The translations under genes were made by a program, and so were the position numbers. A DNA stretch of 6,198 nt. It comes from Nitrospirota bacterium (GTDB taxonomy: Bacteria > Nitrospirota > Nitrospiria > Nitrospirales > Nitrospiraceae). The notes below the pieces were generated by a model. The model was given only the letters and a program-made list of their open reading frames with translations. It was not told the DNA's origin and made no database searches. Each line of letters begins with the position of its first letter. The first letter of the stretch is position 1. The stretch is from contig JACRLS010000240.1 in the NCBI GenBank assembly GCA_016235225.1, positions 1 to 6,198 on the forward strand, given 5' to 3'. Below are positions 1-5,670 of the stretch, piece by piece.

Positions 1-573
1 GACGTGGTCCGGGGTGCAGGCTGTTTGGGAGGATTTTGCGGAGCCTGCGCCACCTACTATCGAACAAAGGATGATTCCAAAGTCAGAACGTGCCTGGCCT
101 GTCAAACCGCGGTCGAAGATGGGATGTCGTTTTCCATGGTCCCGCCCTTCCCCGCGCGCAAAGCGATCTACGACATTCAAAAGCTGCAAGATCCCAAGCA
201 AGACCTGTTCAATCTCTATCCCGAAGCGCCCCTCTGCCGGAATTGTAATGCCTGTACGGAAGCCTGTCCGCAGAAGATCGATGTGCGGGAGGGCGTCTGG
301 AAGGCGGTCTTCGGCGACTTCAAGAGCGTCTCGGACATGTTCATGGACTGCGTCATGTGCGGGCTCTGTACGCCGGTCTGTATTGCCGACATTGCGCCGA
401 ACCTCGTGGCCCTCTATGTCAGCCGCGCGTATGGGGCTCATTTCGTTGAGAAACCCGCACAGCTCGACCATCGGATCACGGAGATCGAATCCGGGAAGTT
501 TACCGAGGACTGGAACCGCGTCATGAAGATGAGCGATGCGGAACTCACGAAGATCTGCGCGGAGTTGGCGTAA
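1..573 (+). CDS. frdB: Fumarate reductase/succinate dehydrogenase iron-sulfur subunit, 3' part (5' end outside window)
   Basis: The frame is open from base 1, so the start lies upstream; the GTG at 4 is internal. It should pass electrons between a donor and the flavoprotein encoded next door. Counting the first codon as residue 1, a plant-type 2Fe-2S site is seen as C8-x4-C13-x2-C16 with C34 in an LAC motif. Two 4Fe-4S motifs follow: C79-x2-C82-x2-C85-x3-C89-P and C117-x2-C120-x2-C123-x3-C127. Classical SdhB/FrdB binds one 4Fe-4S and one 3Fe-4S in this half with a different second Cys spacing, so this subunit looks closer to the HdrC/TfrB-like alpha-helical ferredoxin type. No membrane segment is visible. 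The stop at 571-573 is 103 bp before the flavoprotein gene. Which electron donor it uses, and whether it runs as reductase or dehydrogenase, cannot be told from the sequence. Confidence 0.85.
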   Translation, partial: DVVRGAGCLGGFCGACATYYRTKDDSKVRTCLACQTAVEDGMSFSMVPPFPARKAIYDIQKLQDPKQDLFNLYPEAPLCRNCNACTEACPQKIDVREGVWKAVFGDFKSVSDMFMDCVMCGLCTPVCIADIAPNLVALYVSRAYGAHFVEKPAQLDHRITEIESGKFTEDWNRVMKMSDAELTKICAELA

Positions 574-578
574 CACAA

Positions 579-663
579 GTCACTGGTCATTCGTCAATGG
601 TCACGCGGGCAGTGCGCCCCCGTCGCTTTTCTTGCCAGTGACCAATGACGATTGACCGTTGAC
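579..663. repeat. Heptad-built inverted repeat in the frdB-frdA gap
   Basis: The two 26-base arms (579-604 and 638-663) are reverse complements at 22 of 26 positions, around a 33-base GC-rich loop. Each arm has a strict 7-base period: GTCA begins at 579, 586, 593 and 600, and TGAC begins at 639, 646, 653 and 660. In a folded transcript the four GTCA units pair with the four TGAC units. It fills nearly all of the gap between two genes that should be cotranscribed, so it could act as an RNA stem-loop affecting mRNA processing or stability, or be a small dispersed intergenic repeat. The right arm ends 13 bases before the frdA start. There is no T-tract after it, so an intrinsic terminator is not indicated. 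Confidence 0.85.
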
Positions 664-676
664 ATTCTTTTGAGCC

Positions 677-2257
677 ATGGATATTCATAAGCTCCAAGAA
701 ATCGTCCACAAGACCCGGGACGCTCGGCGCCAGCAGACCATCCCGAAATATTCACCGGCCGACCGCGATCAGCTCATCAAGAAGTTCCATCCCGATTTTC
801 GCGGAGCCGCCTATCGTCCTCTCACATTCGGGCCGAATGCCGGTGAGATGACCGTGCGCGAACTGGCGGCGTTGCTCGAAGGCGACAGCCCCCTTCCCGC
901 GGATTTTGACCTGACCCCCCACTACACCACCGACGTGCTGGTGGTCGGCGGCGGCGGCGCCGGCTGTGCCGCAGTCCTGCACGCCCATGCGGCGGGGGCG
1001 AAAGTGATCCTGGCCACAAAGCTGAGGCTCGGCGATTCGAACACGGTCATGGCCCAAGGCGGGATGCAGATCGCCGTGACGCAGGAGGATTCCCCCGTCA
1101 CACATTTCCTGGATACGCTCAAGGGCGGTCACATGAAGAATGACCACCAGTTGTTGAAGACCATGGTGGAGGAAGGGCCCTCGATCGCCAAGTGGCTGCT
1201 GGGCCTCGGCGTGCTGTTTGATCGCGATGCCGACGGCAACCTCCATGTCAAGAAAGGCGGCGGCAGCTCAAAGCCACGACTCTTGACCGCATCCGACTAC
1301 ACCGGCCTTGAAATTATGCGAGTGCTCAAGGATGAGGTGCTGAACCAGAAAATTCAGTTGCTGGAGTTCTGCGCGGCGGTGGAGCTGCTGAGCAATGAGA
1401 ATGGGACCTGTACGGGCGCCGTCCTGCGCGATTTGGACAACCAGCGCTATGTCGTCGTCGCGGCCAAGACGGTCATTCTGGCGACGGGTGGGATCGGGCG
1501 GTTGCACATCCAGGGATTTCCCACCAGCAACCACTACGGTGCCACAGGTGACGGCCTGGCCATGGCCTACCGCATGGGCGCGAAGCTCATGCACGTCGAT
1601 ACCTTCCAGTACCATCCGTCGGGAGCCGTGTACCCGGAGCAACTGATCGGCGCCTTGGTCACCGAAGGCATTCGGTCGGAAGGCGGGCATCTGGTCAACG
1701 CCAAGGGTGAGCGCTTCGTCAACGAACTCGATACCCGTGACGTTGTCTCCTCGTCCATCATCCGTGAGTGCAAGGAGGGGCGTGGGATCCGTACCATGTC
1801 GGGACGGGTGGGGGTCTGGTTGGATACGCCGCTGCTCGACGCGGAACAGGGACCAGGGACGGTGAAAAAGCATTTCCCGGCGATGGTCATGCAATTCGAG
1901 CGGTTCGGCATCGACATCTCGAAAGACCCCGTGCTCATCTATCCGACGCTCCATTATCAGAACGGTGGCGTGAAGATCGATACGAACGGCGAGTCCGAGG
2001 CGAAGAACTTGTTTGTGGCCGGCGAAGCCTCCGGTGGATTACACGGGCGGAATCGGCTCATGGGGAACTCACTGCTGGACATCATGGTCTTCGGGAAACG
2101 ATCGGGGAGCACGGCAGCGGCCCGTGCGGCGACCCTGTCCCAAGGCGCACTCACTCTCGGCCATCTCGACCGCTTCCGTGCGGAAGCGAAAAAGTCCGGC
2201 GTCTCCTCGGATGTCATCTGTCCGATGATCCTGCCGGCCTATGCGCGAAAAGAGTAG
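677..2257 (+). CDS. frdA: Fumarate reductase/succinate dehydrogenase flavoprotein subunit
   Basis: This 526-residue FAD protein catalyses fumarate/succinate interconversion with the FeS subunit upstream. After an N-terminal extension of about 85 residues comes the Rossmann FAD motif GGGGAG (91-96). The dicarboxylate-site residues of the family are all visible: His312 in QYHPSG, Glu330/Arg333 in TEGIRSEGG, Arg354 in TRDVVS, His426 in LHYQNGG and Arg460 in NRLMGNS. Where E. coli FrdA has the FAD-linking His (SHTVAAEGG), this protein has Asn122 (SNTVMAQGG), so FAD is predicted to be non-covalent. Only about 58 residues follow the NSL motif, so most of the usual C-terminal helical domain is missing. 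ATG 677 is the first possible start because an in-frame TGA lies at 671-673; its ribosome site is weak. L-aspartate oxidase (NadB) is similar and also lacks the His, but the adjoining FeS gene and sucCD favour Frd/Sdh. Confidence 0.9.
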   Translation: MDIHKLQEIVHKTRDARRQQTIPKYSPADRDQLIKKFHPDFRGAAYRPLTFGPNAGEMTVRELAALLEGDSPLPADFDLTPHYTTDVLVVGGGGAGCAAVLHAHAAGAKVILATKLRLGDSNTVMAQGGMQIAVTQEDSPVTHFLDTLKGGHMKNDHQLLKTMVEEGPSIAKWLLGLGVLFDRDADGNLHVKKGGGSSKPRLLTASDYTGLEIMRVLKDEVLNQKIQLLEFCAAVELLSNENGTCTGAVLRDLDNQRYVVVAAKTVILATGGIGRLHIQGFPTSNHYGATGDGLAMAYRMGAKLMHVDTFQYHPSGAVYPEQLIGALVTEGIRSEGGHLVNAKGERFVNELDTRDVVSSSIIRECKEGRGIRTMSGRVGVWLDTPLLDAEQGPGTVKKHFPAMVMQFERFGIDISKDPVLIYPTLHYQNGGVKIDTNGESEAKNLFVAGEASGGLHGRNRLMGNSLLDIMVFGKRSGSTAAARAATLSQGALTLGHLDRFRAEAKKSGVSSDVICPMILPAYARKE

Positions 2258-2260
2258 AGC

Positions 2261-2343
2261 GTATGGCTGATAGCTGATAGCTGATGGCTTATAGCCGGAA
2301 GCGCGGAGAATCCGACTATTAGCTATTCGCCATAAGCCCTATG
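2261..2343. repeat. Heptad-built imperfect inverted repeat in the frdA-sucC gap
   Basis: The left arm is five consecutive 7-base units at 2261-2295 with consensus TGATRGC (GTATGGC, TGATAGC, TGATAGC, TGATGGC, TTATAGC). The right arm carries degenerate complementary heptads at 2315-2342 (ACTATTA, GCTATTC, GCCATAA, GCCCTAT). Bases 2260-2287 and 2316-2343 are complementary at about 20 of 28 positions, and a second register pairs 2286-2295 with 2329-2338 at 9 of 10. The architecture matches the repeat at 579-663 but with a different heptamer. It starts three bases after the frdA stop and ends ten bases before the sucC ribosome site. A role in separating frdA and sucC expression is possible but only inferred. 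Confidence 0.8.
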
Positions 2344-2352
2344 CTCCCTTTC

Positions 2353-2357
2353 AGGAG
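2353..2357 (+). promoter_or_regulatory. Shine-Dalgarno site of sucC
   Basis: AGGAG lies six bases before the ATG at 2364. It is much stronger than the site in front of frdA and fixes the sucC start. Confidence 0.85.
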
Positions 2358-2363
2358 AGCCCA

Positions 2364-3560
2364 ATGAACATCCACGAGTTTCAGGCCAAGCATCTGTTCG
2401 CCCAGTTCAATGTGCCGGTTCCACGCGGCAAAGAGATCAAGACGCCGCTGGCCGCCGAGAAGTGGGCGGCCGCGCTCAACACGCCCGTGTTTGTGGTGAA
2501 GGCGCAGATCCATGCCGGTGGCCGCGGAAAGGCCGGTGGGGTCAAGATCACCAAAGATCGGGCACAGGTGCCGGTTCTGGCCAAGGAGATTCTGGGGAAG
2601 ACCTTGGTCACTCACCAGACGGGTCCCAAAGGCCGGAAGGTGCGGCGATTGCTGATTGAAGAAGGCGCCGGGATTGCCAAGGAGCTCTATCTGAGCCTCT
2701 TGGTCGATCGAGAGACCGGATGGCCGGTCTTCATCGCCAGCACTGAGGGTGGGATGGAGATCGAGGAAGTCGCGGCCCACACGCCGGAGAAGATCATCAA
2801 GGAGCCGATCGATCCGGCGGTTGGGTTTCAGGGCTACAACGGCCGTAACGTCGCCTTCGCCTTGGGCCTGAACACGATCGAGCCGGCGGTCATCAATCCC
2901 TTCGTGCAGATGCTCGGGAATCTCTATCGGCTGTTCATGGAGAAGAATGCGGCGCTGCTTGAGATCAATCCCCTCGTCATCACGACGGACAAGAAGCTCA
3001 TTGCGCTGGACGGCAAGGTGTCCTTCGATGACAACGGTCTTTTCCGGCACGAAGACGTGCAAGCCATGCGGGATCTGCACGAAGAAGAGCCGTTGGAAAT
3101 CGAAGCCAGCAAGAACAATCTGAACTACGTCAAGCTCGATGGGAATATCGGCTGCATGGTGAACGGAGCCGGGCTTGCGATGGCGACCATGGATGTCATT
3201 AAGTTGGCCGGCAGCGAGCCGGCCAACTTTCTGGACGTCGGCGGCGGGGCGACCAAGGAAACCGTGGCGGCGGGGTTCCGCATCCTGCTCAAGGATCGGA
3301 ATGTGAAAGGCGTGTTCATCAATATCTTCGGCGGCATCGTGCGGTGCGAGCGCATCGCCCACGGCGTGATTGAGGCCGCGAAGGAAGTGAACATCAAGAT
3401 TCCGGTCGTGGTGCGATTGCAGGGAACGAATGCGGAAGAAGGCCGGACACTGTTGAAAGAGTCCGGTCTCAAAGTCGACGTGGCGACGGACTTGTGGGAG
3501 GCGGCGCAGAAGATTGTGGCGGTGACGGGCAAAAAGAGGGCGAAAGCGGCGAACGCGTAA
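2364..3560 (+). CDS. sucC: Succinyl-CoA synthetase (succinate-CoA ligase, ADP/GDP-forming) beta subunit
   Basis: The 398-residue protein is the nucleotide- and succinate-binding half of the alpha/beta enzyme that interconverts succinate, CoA and NTP with succinyl-CoA, NDP and phosphate in the cytoplasm. The N-terminus (NIHEFQAKHLF) and the ATP-grasp loop KAQIHAGGRGKAGGVK (46-61) are characteristic. EINP (200-203) and Asp216 correspond to the metal-binding Asn/Asp of the E. coli enzyme. The C-terminal CoA-ligase domain shows GCMVNGAGLAMATMD (263-277), FLDVGGGA (289-296) and NIFGGIVRC (320-328). The length is close to E. coli SucC (388), with a short Lys/Ala-rich tail. Citryl-CoA synthetase large subunit is a homologue, but the size and motifs fit SucC better. 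A second, decayed copy of its last codons lies about 210 bp downstream, and sucD is unusually far away (850 bp). Confidence 0.97.
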   Translation: MNIHEFQAKHLFAQFNVPVPRGKEIKTPLAAEKWAAALNTPVFVVKAQIHAGGRGKAGGVKITKDRAQVPVLAKEILGKTLVTHQTGPKGRKVRRLLIEEGAGIAKELYLSLLVDRETGWPVFIASTEGGMEIEEVAAHTPEKIIKEPIDPAVGFQGYNGRNVAFALGLNTIEPAVINPFVQMLGNLYRLFMEKNAALLEINPLVITTDKKLIALDGKVSFDDNGLFRHEDVQAMRDLHEEEPLEIEASKNNLNYVKLDGNIGCMVNGAGLAMATMDVIKLAGSEPANFLDVGGGATKETVAAGFRILLKDRNVKGVFINIFGGIVRCERIAHGVIEAAKEVNIKIPVVVRLQGTNAEEGRTLLKESGLKVDVATDLWEAAQKIVAVTGKKRAKAANA

Positions 3561-3602
3561 GTGTTGCGGGTCCTGTCGCCGAGCAGCCCAACCGTGCTCG
3601 CT

Positions 3603-3660
3603 CCACCCATCCGCCGGTGGGTCCCTTACGTTGCGCGCGCTTAGGCGCCCGCTCGGCGCC
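3603..3660. other. GC-rich hairpins downstream of sucC
   Basis: Two short stem-loops follow the sucC stop: CCACC (3603-3607) with GGTGG (3616-3620), and GGCGCC (3644-3649) with GGCGCC (3655-3660) around a five-base loop, preceded by a GCGCGC run at 3633-3640. Neither is followed by a T-tract, so they are not typical intrinsic terminators, although they could slow transcription or protect the sucC mRNA end. Apart from the sucC tail copy described separately, 3561-3682 holds no gene that I recognise. Confidence 0.5.
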
Positions 3661-3682
3661 ATCCGCAATGGATCAGGTCCCT

Positions 3683-3769
3683 GTCACTGTGAGGAGGACG
3701 GGGAGTACGTGGAAGAAGGGAAAGATTGTGGCGGTGACGGGAACGAAGAGGATGAAAGCGACGGCGTAA
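3683..3769 (+). pseudogene. Decayed duplicate of the sucC 3' end
   Basis: Bases 3722-3741 are identical to 3510-3529 inside the sucC tail (20 of 20). The similarity continues, with substitutions and one 3-base gap, through to a matching TAA and following G (3770, matching 3561). Both copies translate in their own frame to nearly the same peptide: KIVAVTGKKRAKAANA in sucC and KIVAVTGTKRMKATA here. Weaker similarity extends upstream to about 3683 (sucC 3474), including a shared Trp codon. The copy is in a different frame from sucC, has no plausible start of its own, and represents under 30 codons of a 398-codon gene. It is therefore a remnant of a local duplication rather than a gene. The 91-codon open frame covering it (3494-3769) begins inside sucC and is otherwise unlike a protein. 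Confidence 0.75.
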
Positions 3770-3770
3770 G

Positions 3771-3917
3771 AGAGGCGGCTGGGTGAGCCTCCCTGCTCCC
3801 GGAGCGCGCACCCTCGGAAGGAAGGAGAATAGGCAGTAGTCAGGCTGCCCTTCTTGCTCGGTTGAACGCGCGCAATAGCGGCTCAACCCCACCGCTCCGC
3901 AGGGAAGGCACAGTCAG
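3771..3917. other. Intergenic stretch without a recognisable gene
   Basis: No supported reading frame is seen here on either strand. The only structure found is a six-base stem, GGTTGA (3860-3865) with TCAACC (3883-3888), enclosing CGCGCGCAA (3867-3875). That core is the inverse of TTGCGCGCG at 3631-3639 after sucC. These GC-rich motifs may belong to a dispersed intergenic repeat, but this cannot be shown from one window. Confidence 0.4.
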
Positions 3918-3955
3918 CCCTCGGCCCTTTGGGGAGAGGGAAGGGTGAGGGGAAC
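3918..3955. repeat. REP-like GC-rich palindrome
   Basis: CCCTC (3918-3922) pairs with GAGGG (3936-3940) and CCC (3925-3927) with GGG (3931-3933) around a TTT loop. A purine-rich AAGGGTGAGGGGAA tail follows. Read on the minus strand this gives the pattern CCCTCACCC...CCCTCTCCCC...GAGGG, a type of extragenic palindrome common in GC-rich bacterial genomes and a familiar source of spurious LTLSP-type peptides. It sits at the border between GC-rich intergenic DNA and the AT-richer broken gene, which suggests a past insertion boundary. I infer the family from its look alone. Confidence 0.65.
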
Positions 3956-3965
3956 GAGATCGCTT

Positions 3966-4399
3966 ATGTCTCTGCCACCAGACACTAGGAGAATCCTTGA
4001 AGAAATCATGGAGAGCAGAGGTCTGAGCCTTATTACGTCACGGTCCTCTCTCAAATCAAGGAGTTGGCGATTGCCCGTGGTTATGAGTTCTATTCGCAAG
4101 CCAAGGTAGAGTGGGAGTTAAGCCATTTTGCGCAACCGAGACGAAGGGCTTTCTTTTAGAAAGTGCCAACTATGTGGGTGAGCGTATTTCTGTACATAGT
4201 GGTCCAGATATGGGAGGAAGAGCGAGCAACAGTTTTGATCCCGAACAAGCAACTTGAAAAACTGAGGAGGCGTAGAGATAGCGGCGACTTTAAAGTCAAG
4301 AAAGACTGTGGCGAGTTCTTCTTGGAAACGCCAAGTCATGAAGACAACATCAAATTAAAAGATCGACCGGAAGATATTTTTTCGTACTTACCCCTTTGA
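3966..4399 (+). pseudogene. Unrecognised gene broken by probable frameshifts, inserted between sucC and sucD
   Basis: Three overlapping frames each give a protein-like stretch that joins into one 144-residue product. Frame one runs from ATG 3966 (MSLPPDTRRILEEIMESRGL). A shift near 4026-4031 leads to YYVTVLSQIKELAIARGYEF and on to HFAQPRRRAF. A shift in the T-run 4154-4157 leads to SANYVGERISVHSGPDMGGR and FDPEQ. A shift near 4249-4256 leads to LEKLRRRRDSGDFKVKKDCG and the end FSYLPL. Each junction needs one lost or gained base, and stops at 4107, 4157 and 4255 close the abandoned frames. The DNA is visibly more AT-rich than its neighbours, suggesting transfer. I do not recognise the family. 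The alternative is a short intact gene from GTG 4163 (78 residues) with a hydrophobic N-terminus, which I consider less likely. Its stop overlaps the sucD leader. Confidence 0.55.
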
Positions 4400-4400
4400 T

Positions 4401-4405
4401 AGAGG
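4401..4405 (+). promoter_or_regulatory. Shine-Dalgarno site that decides the sucD start
   Basis: AGAGG lies five bases before ATG 4411. The same frame is open back to a TTG at 4396, but that codon has no ribosome site, and starting there would add five residues (MIEEK) ahead of the conserved SucD N-terminus. ATG 4411 is therefore chosen. Confidence 0.8.
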
Positions 4406-4410
4406 AAAAG

Positions 4411-5283
4411 ATGAGCATTTTGGTGGATAAGAACACGCGGGTGGTGGTGCAGGGGATTACCGGGAAAGAGGGATCCTTTCACGCGACGCAGTGCAAGGCC
4501 TATGGGACGCAGATCGTCGCGGGGGTCACGCCGGGGAAGGCCGGACAGGACGTCGAAGGCATTCCGGTGTTTAACACCGTCCGTGATGCCGTCAAGACGA
4601 CCCAGTGTGATACTTCATTGATCTTTGTCCCGCCGCCCTTTGCGGCAGACGCCATTCTGGAAGCGGCCGATGCGGGGATCAAGCTGGTCGTCTGTATTAC
4701 AGAGGGCATCCCCGTCAATGACATGGTTCGAGCCAAGCGCGCCCTCCGAGGGAGAGACGTTCGTCTGATCGGGCCGAACTGCCCCGGTATCATCACTGCC
4801 GAAGAGTGCAAGATCGGCATTATGCCGGGGTTCATCCACAAGCGCGGCGTCGTGGGTGTGGTATCCCGAAGTGGCACCCTCACGTATGAAGCCGTGCATC
4901 AGCTGACGAATCTAGGGCTTGGTGAAACGACCTGCGTGGGCATCGGCGGGGATCCGGTGAACGGCACCAGTTTTGTCGATGTCTTGCCCTTATTCGAGAA
5001 AGATGAAGAGACCAAAGCCATCGTCATGATCGGCGAGATCGGCGGTGATGCCGAAGAAAAGGCCGCGACCCTGATCAAACAGCAGATCCGCAAGCCGGTG
5101 ATCGGCTTTATTGCGGGTATCACGGCCCCTCCCGGCCGTCGAATGGGCCATGCGGGCGCCATCATTACCGGGGGGAAGGGCACGGCAGCAGAGAAAATGA
5201 AGTCTCTGGAAGCCGCCGGTGTCCGCGTCGTGAAGAATCCCGCAGAAATCGGGACGACGGTCAAGGCCGCCCTCGGCCGATAG
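4411..5283 (+). CDS. sucD: Succinyl-CoA synthetase alpha subunit
   Basis: The 290-residue protein (E. coli SucD has 289) binds CoA and carries the phosphohistidine of the synthetase; it acts with the sucC product. The N-terminal CoA-binding Rossmann domain shows VQGITGKEGSFH (13-24), VTPGKAG (39-45), CITEGIP (95-101) and GPNCPG (121-126). The ligase domain shows SRSGTLTYE (152-160), GIGGDPVNGT (177-186) and IGEIGGD (207-213). His247 in RRMGHAGAII is the predicted phosphorylated residue. All key motifs are intact, so the gene looks functional despite the debris upstream. It lies 850 bp after sucC, so it may depend on a promoter within that interval or on a long readthrough transcript; no clear promoter was identified. 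Citryl-CoA synthetase small subunit is a homologue, but the length fits SucD. Confidence 0.97.
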   Translation: MSILVDKNTRVVVQGITGKEGSFHATQCKAYGTQIVAGVTPGKAGQDVEGIPVFNTVRDAVKTTQCDTSLIFVPPPFAADAILEAADAGIKLVVCITEGIPVNDMVRAKRALRGRDVRLIGPNCPGIITAEECKIGIMPGFIHKRGVVGVVSRSGTLTYEAVHQLTNLGLGETTCVGIGGDPVNGTSFVDVLPLFEKDEETKAIVMIGEIGGDAEEKAATLIKQQIRKPVIGFIAGITAPPGRRMGHAGAIITGGKGTAAEKMKSLEAAGVRVVKNPAEIGTTVKAALGR

Positions 5284-5400
5284 TGGTTGCTCTTCGTTCC
5301 CGCTGGTGTCTGTAGGGGCCCTCCTGCAGGCCTGACGGTGCCCCCCGTCTGAATATCGGGTACGGCCCTCGCCAGCCGAAATACTCACAGATTCATCCGA
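5284..5400. other. sucD downstream spacer
   Basis: This spacer contains a weak GC stem, GGGGC (5315-5319) with GCCCC (5340-5344), enclosing the palindrome CAGGCCTG (5327-5334), but no T-tract. Near 5390, one frame reads QIHP, resembling the IHP segment that precedes the C-terminal part of DUF1111 proteins. The remnant that follows may therefore begin here in a different frame. Confidence 0.35.
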
Positions 5401-5622
5401 TTGCTTCTGTTCCCTTCACATGCAGCTTCCAGCGAACGGAATCGATGGGTGGAATGGGGCGTCCGGTTCCACCAGCATCTCCTCATGCACGACGGGCGTG
5501 CCCATAACTTCGAACAAGCCATCGTCTACCACGGAGGCGAGGCCGCCCGATCGAGGAACAAGTTCCTGAGTCTTCCCGCCGACGACCGTCAGGCACTGAT
5601 CGAGTTCCTCCGCACCCTGTAA
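5401..5622 (+). pseudogene. C-terminal remnant of a DUF1111 di-haem oxidoreductase (putative peroxidase)
   Basis: About 55 residues ending at TAA 5620-5622 match the end of DUF1111/DHOR-family di-haem cytochrome c proteins as I remember them: WGVRFHQHLLMHDGRA, then EQAIVYHGGEA, SRNKFLSLPADDRQ and a final LIEFLRTL. Family members are usually several hundred residues long and carry CxxCH haem sites and an export signal. None of these is present here, and the frame opens only at a TTG (5401) with no ribosome site. The upstream 120 bases do not encode the rest in one frame. The piece is therefore a truncated relic, left after deletion of the 5' part. No function is expected. The family call rests on pattern memory and is moderately secure; the pseudogene status is more secure. 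Confidence 0.6.
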
Positions 5623-5639
5623 GACGACGGACTGACCCC

Positions 5640-5670
5640 GGCAGCCGCGACCATCCTGGCCGCGGCTGCC
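5640..5670. terminator. Strong hairpin after the DUF1111 remnant, terminator-like without a T-tract
   Basis: GGCAGCCGCG (5640-5649) and CGCGGCTGCC (5661-5670) form a perfect ten-base stem. CCA/TGG (5651-5653, 5657-5659) extend it by three pairs beyond one mismatch, leaving a TCC loop. It lies 17 bases after the remnant's stop. It is followed by C-rich sequence rather than T, so it may end transcription inefficiently or act with Rho, or simply stabilise a 3' end. Confidence 0.6.

Noticed and set aside
579..663. Reading the frdB-frdA palindrome as a CRISPR array or intrinsic terminator
   Set aside because: The units are only 7 bases long with no spacers, and no T-tract follows either arm.
1268..1954. 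A 228-codon minus-strand open frame opposite frdA
   Set aside because: It is a shadow of the flavoprotein frame, with no start signal or recognisable motif.
677..2257. The flavoprotein as L-aspartate oxidase (nadB)
   Set aside because: It shares the missing His and the AQGG motif, but it has a FeS subunit gene upstream, an N-terminal extension and a shortened C-terminus. Context favours fumarate reductase.
2319..3668. A 449-codon minus-strand open frame opposite sucC
   Set aside because: It lies antisense to an unmistakable sucC. GC-rich codon bias makes long antisense frames common, and its translation shows no recognisable family.
3494..3769. A 91-codon + strand open frame overlapping the sucC end
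   Set aside because: It starts inside sucC in another frame, has no ribosome site, and only its last 15 codons resemble a protein, namely the duplicated sucC tail.
2364..5283. sucC/sucD as citryl-CoA synthetase (ccsA/ccsB)
   Set aside because: Lengths of 398 and 290 residues and the motifs match ordinary succinyl-CoA synthetase. Without an alignment the alternative cannot be fully excluded, but nothing favours it.
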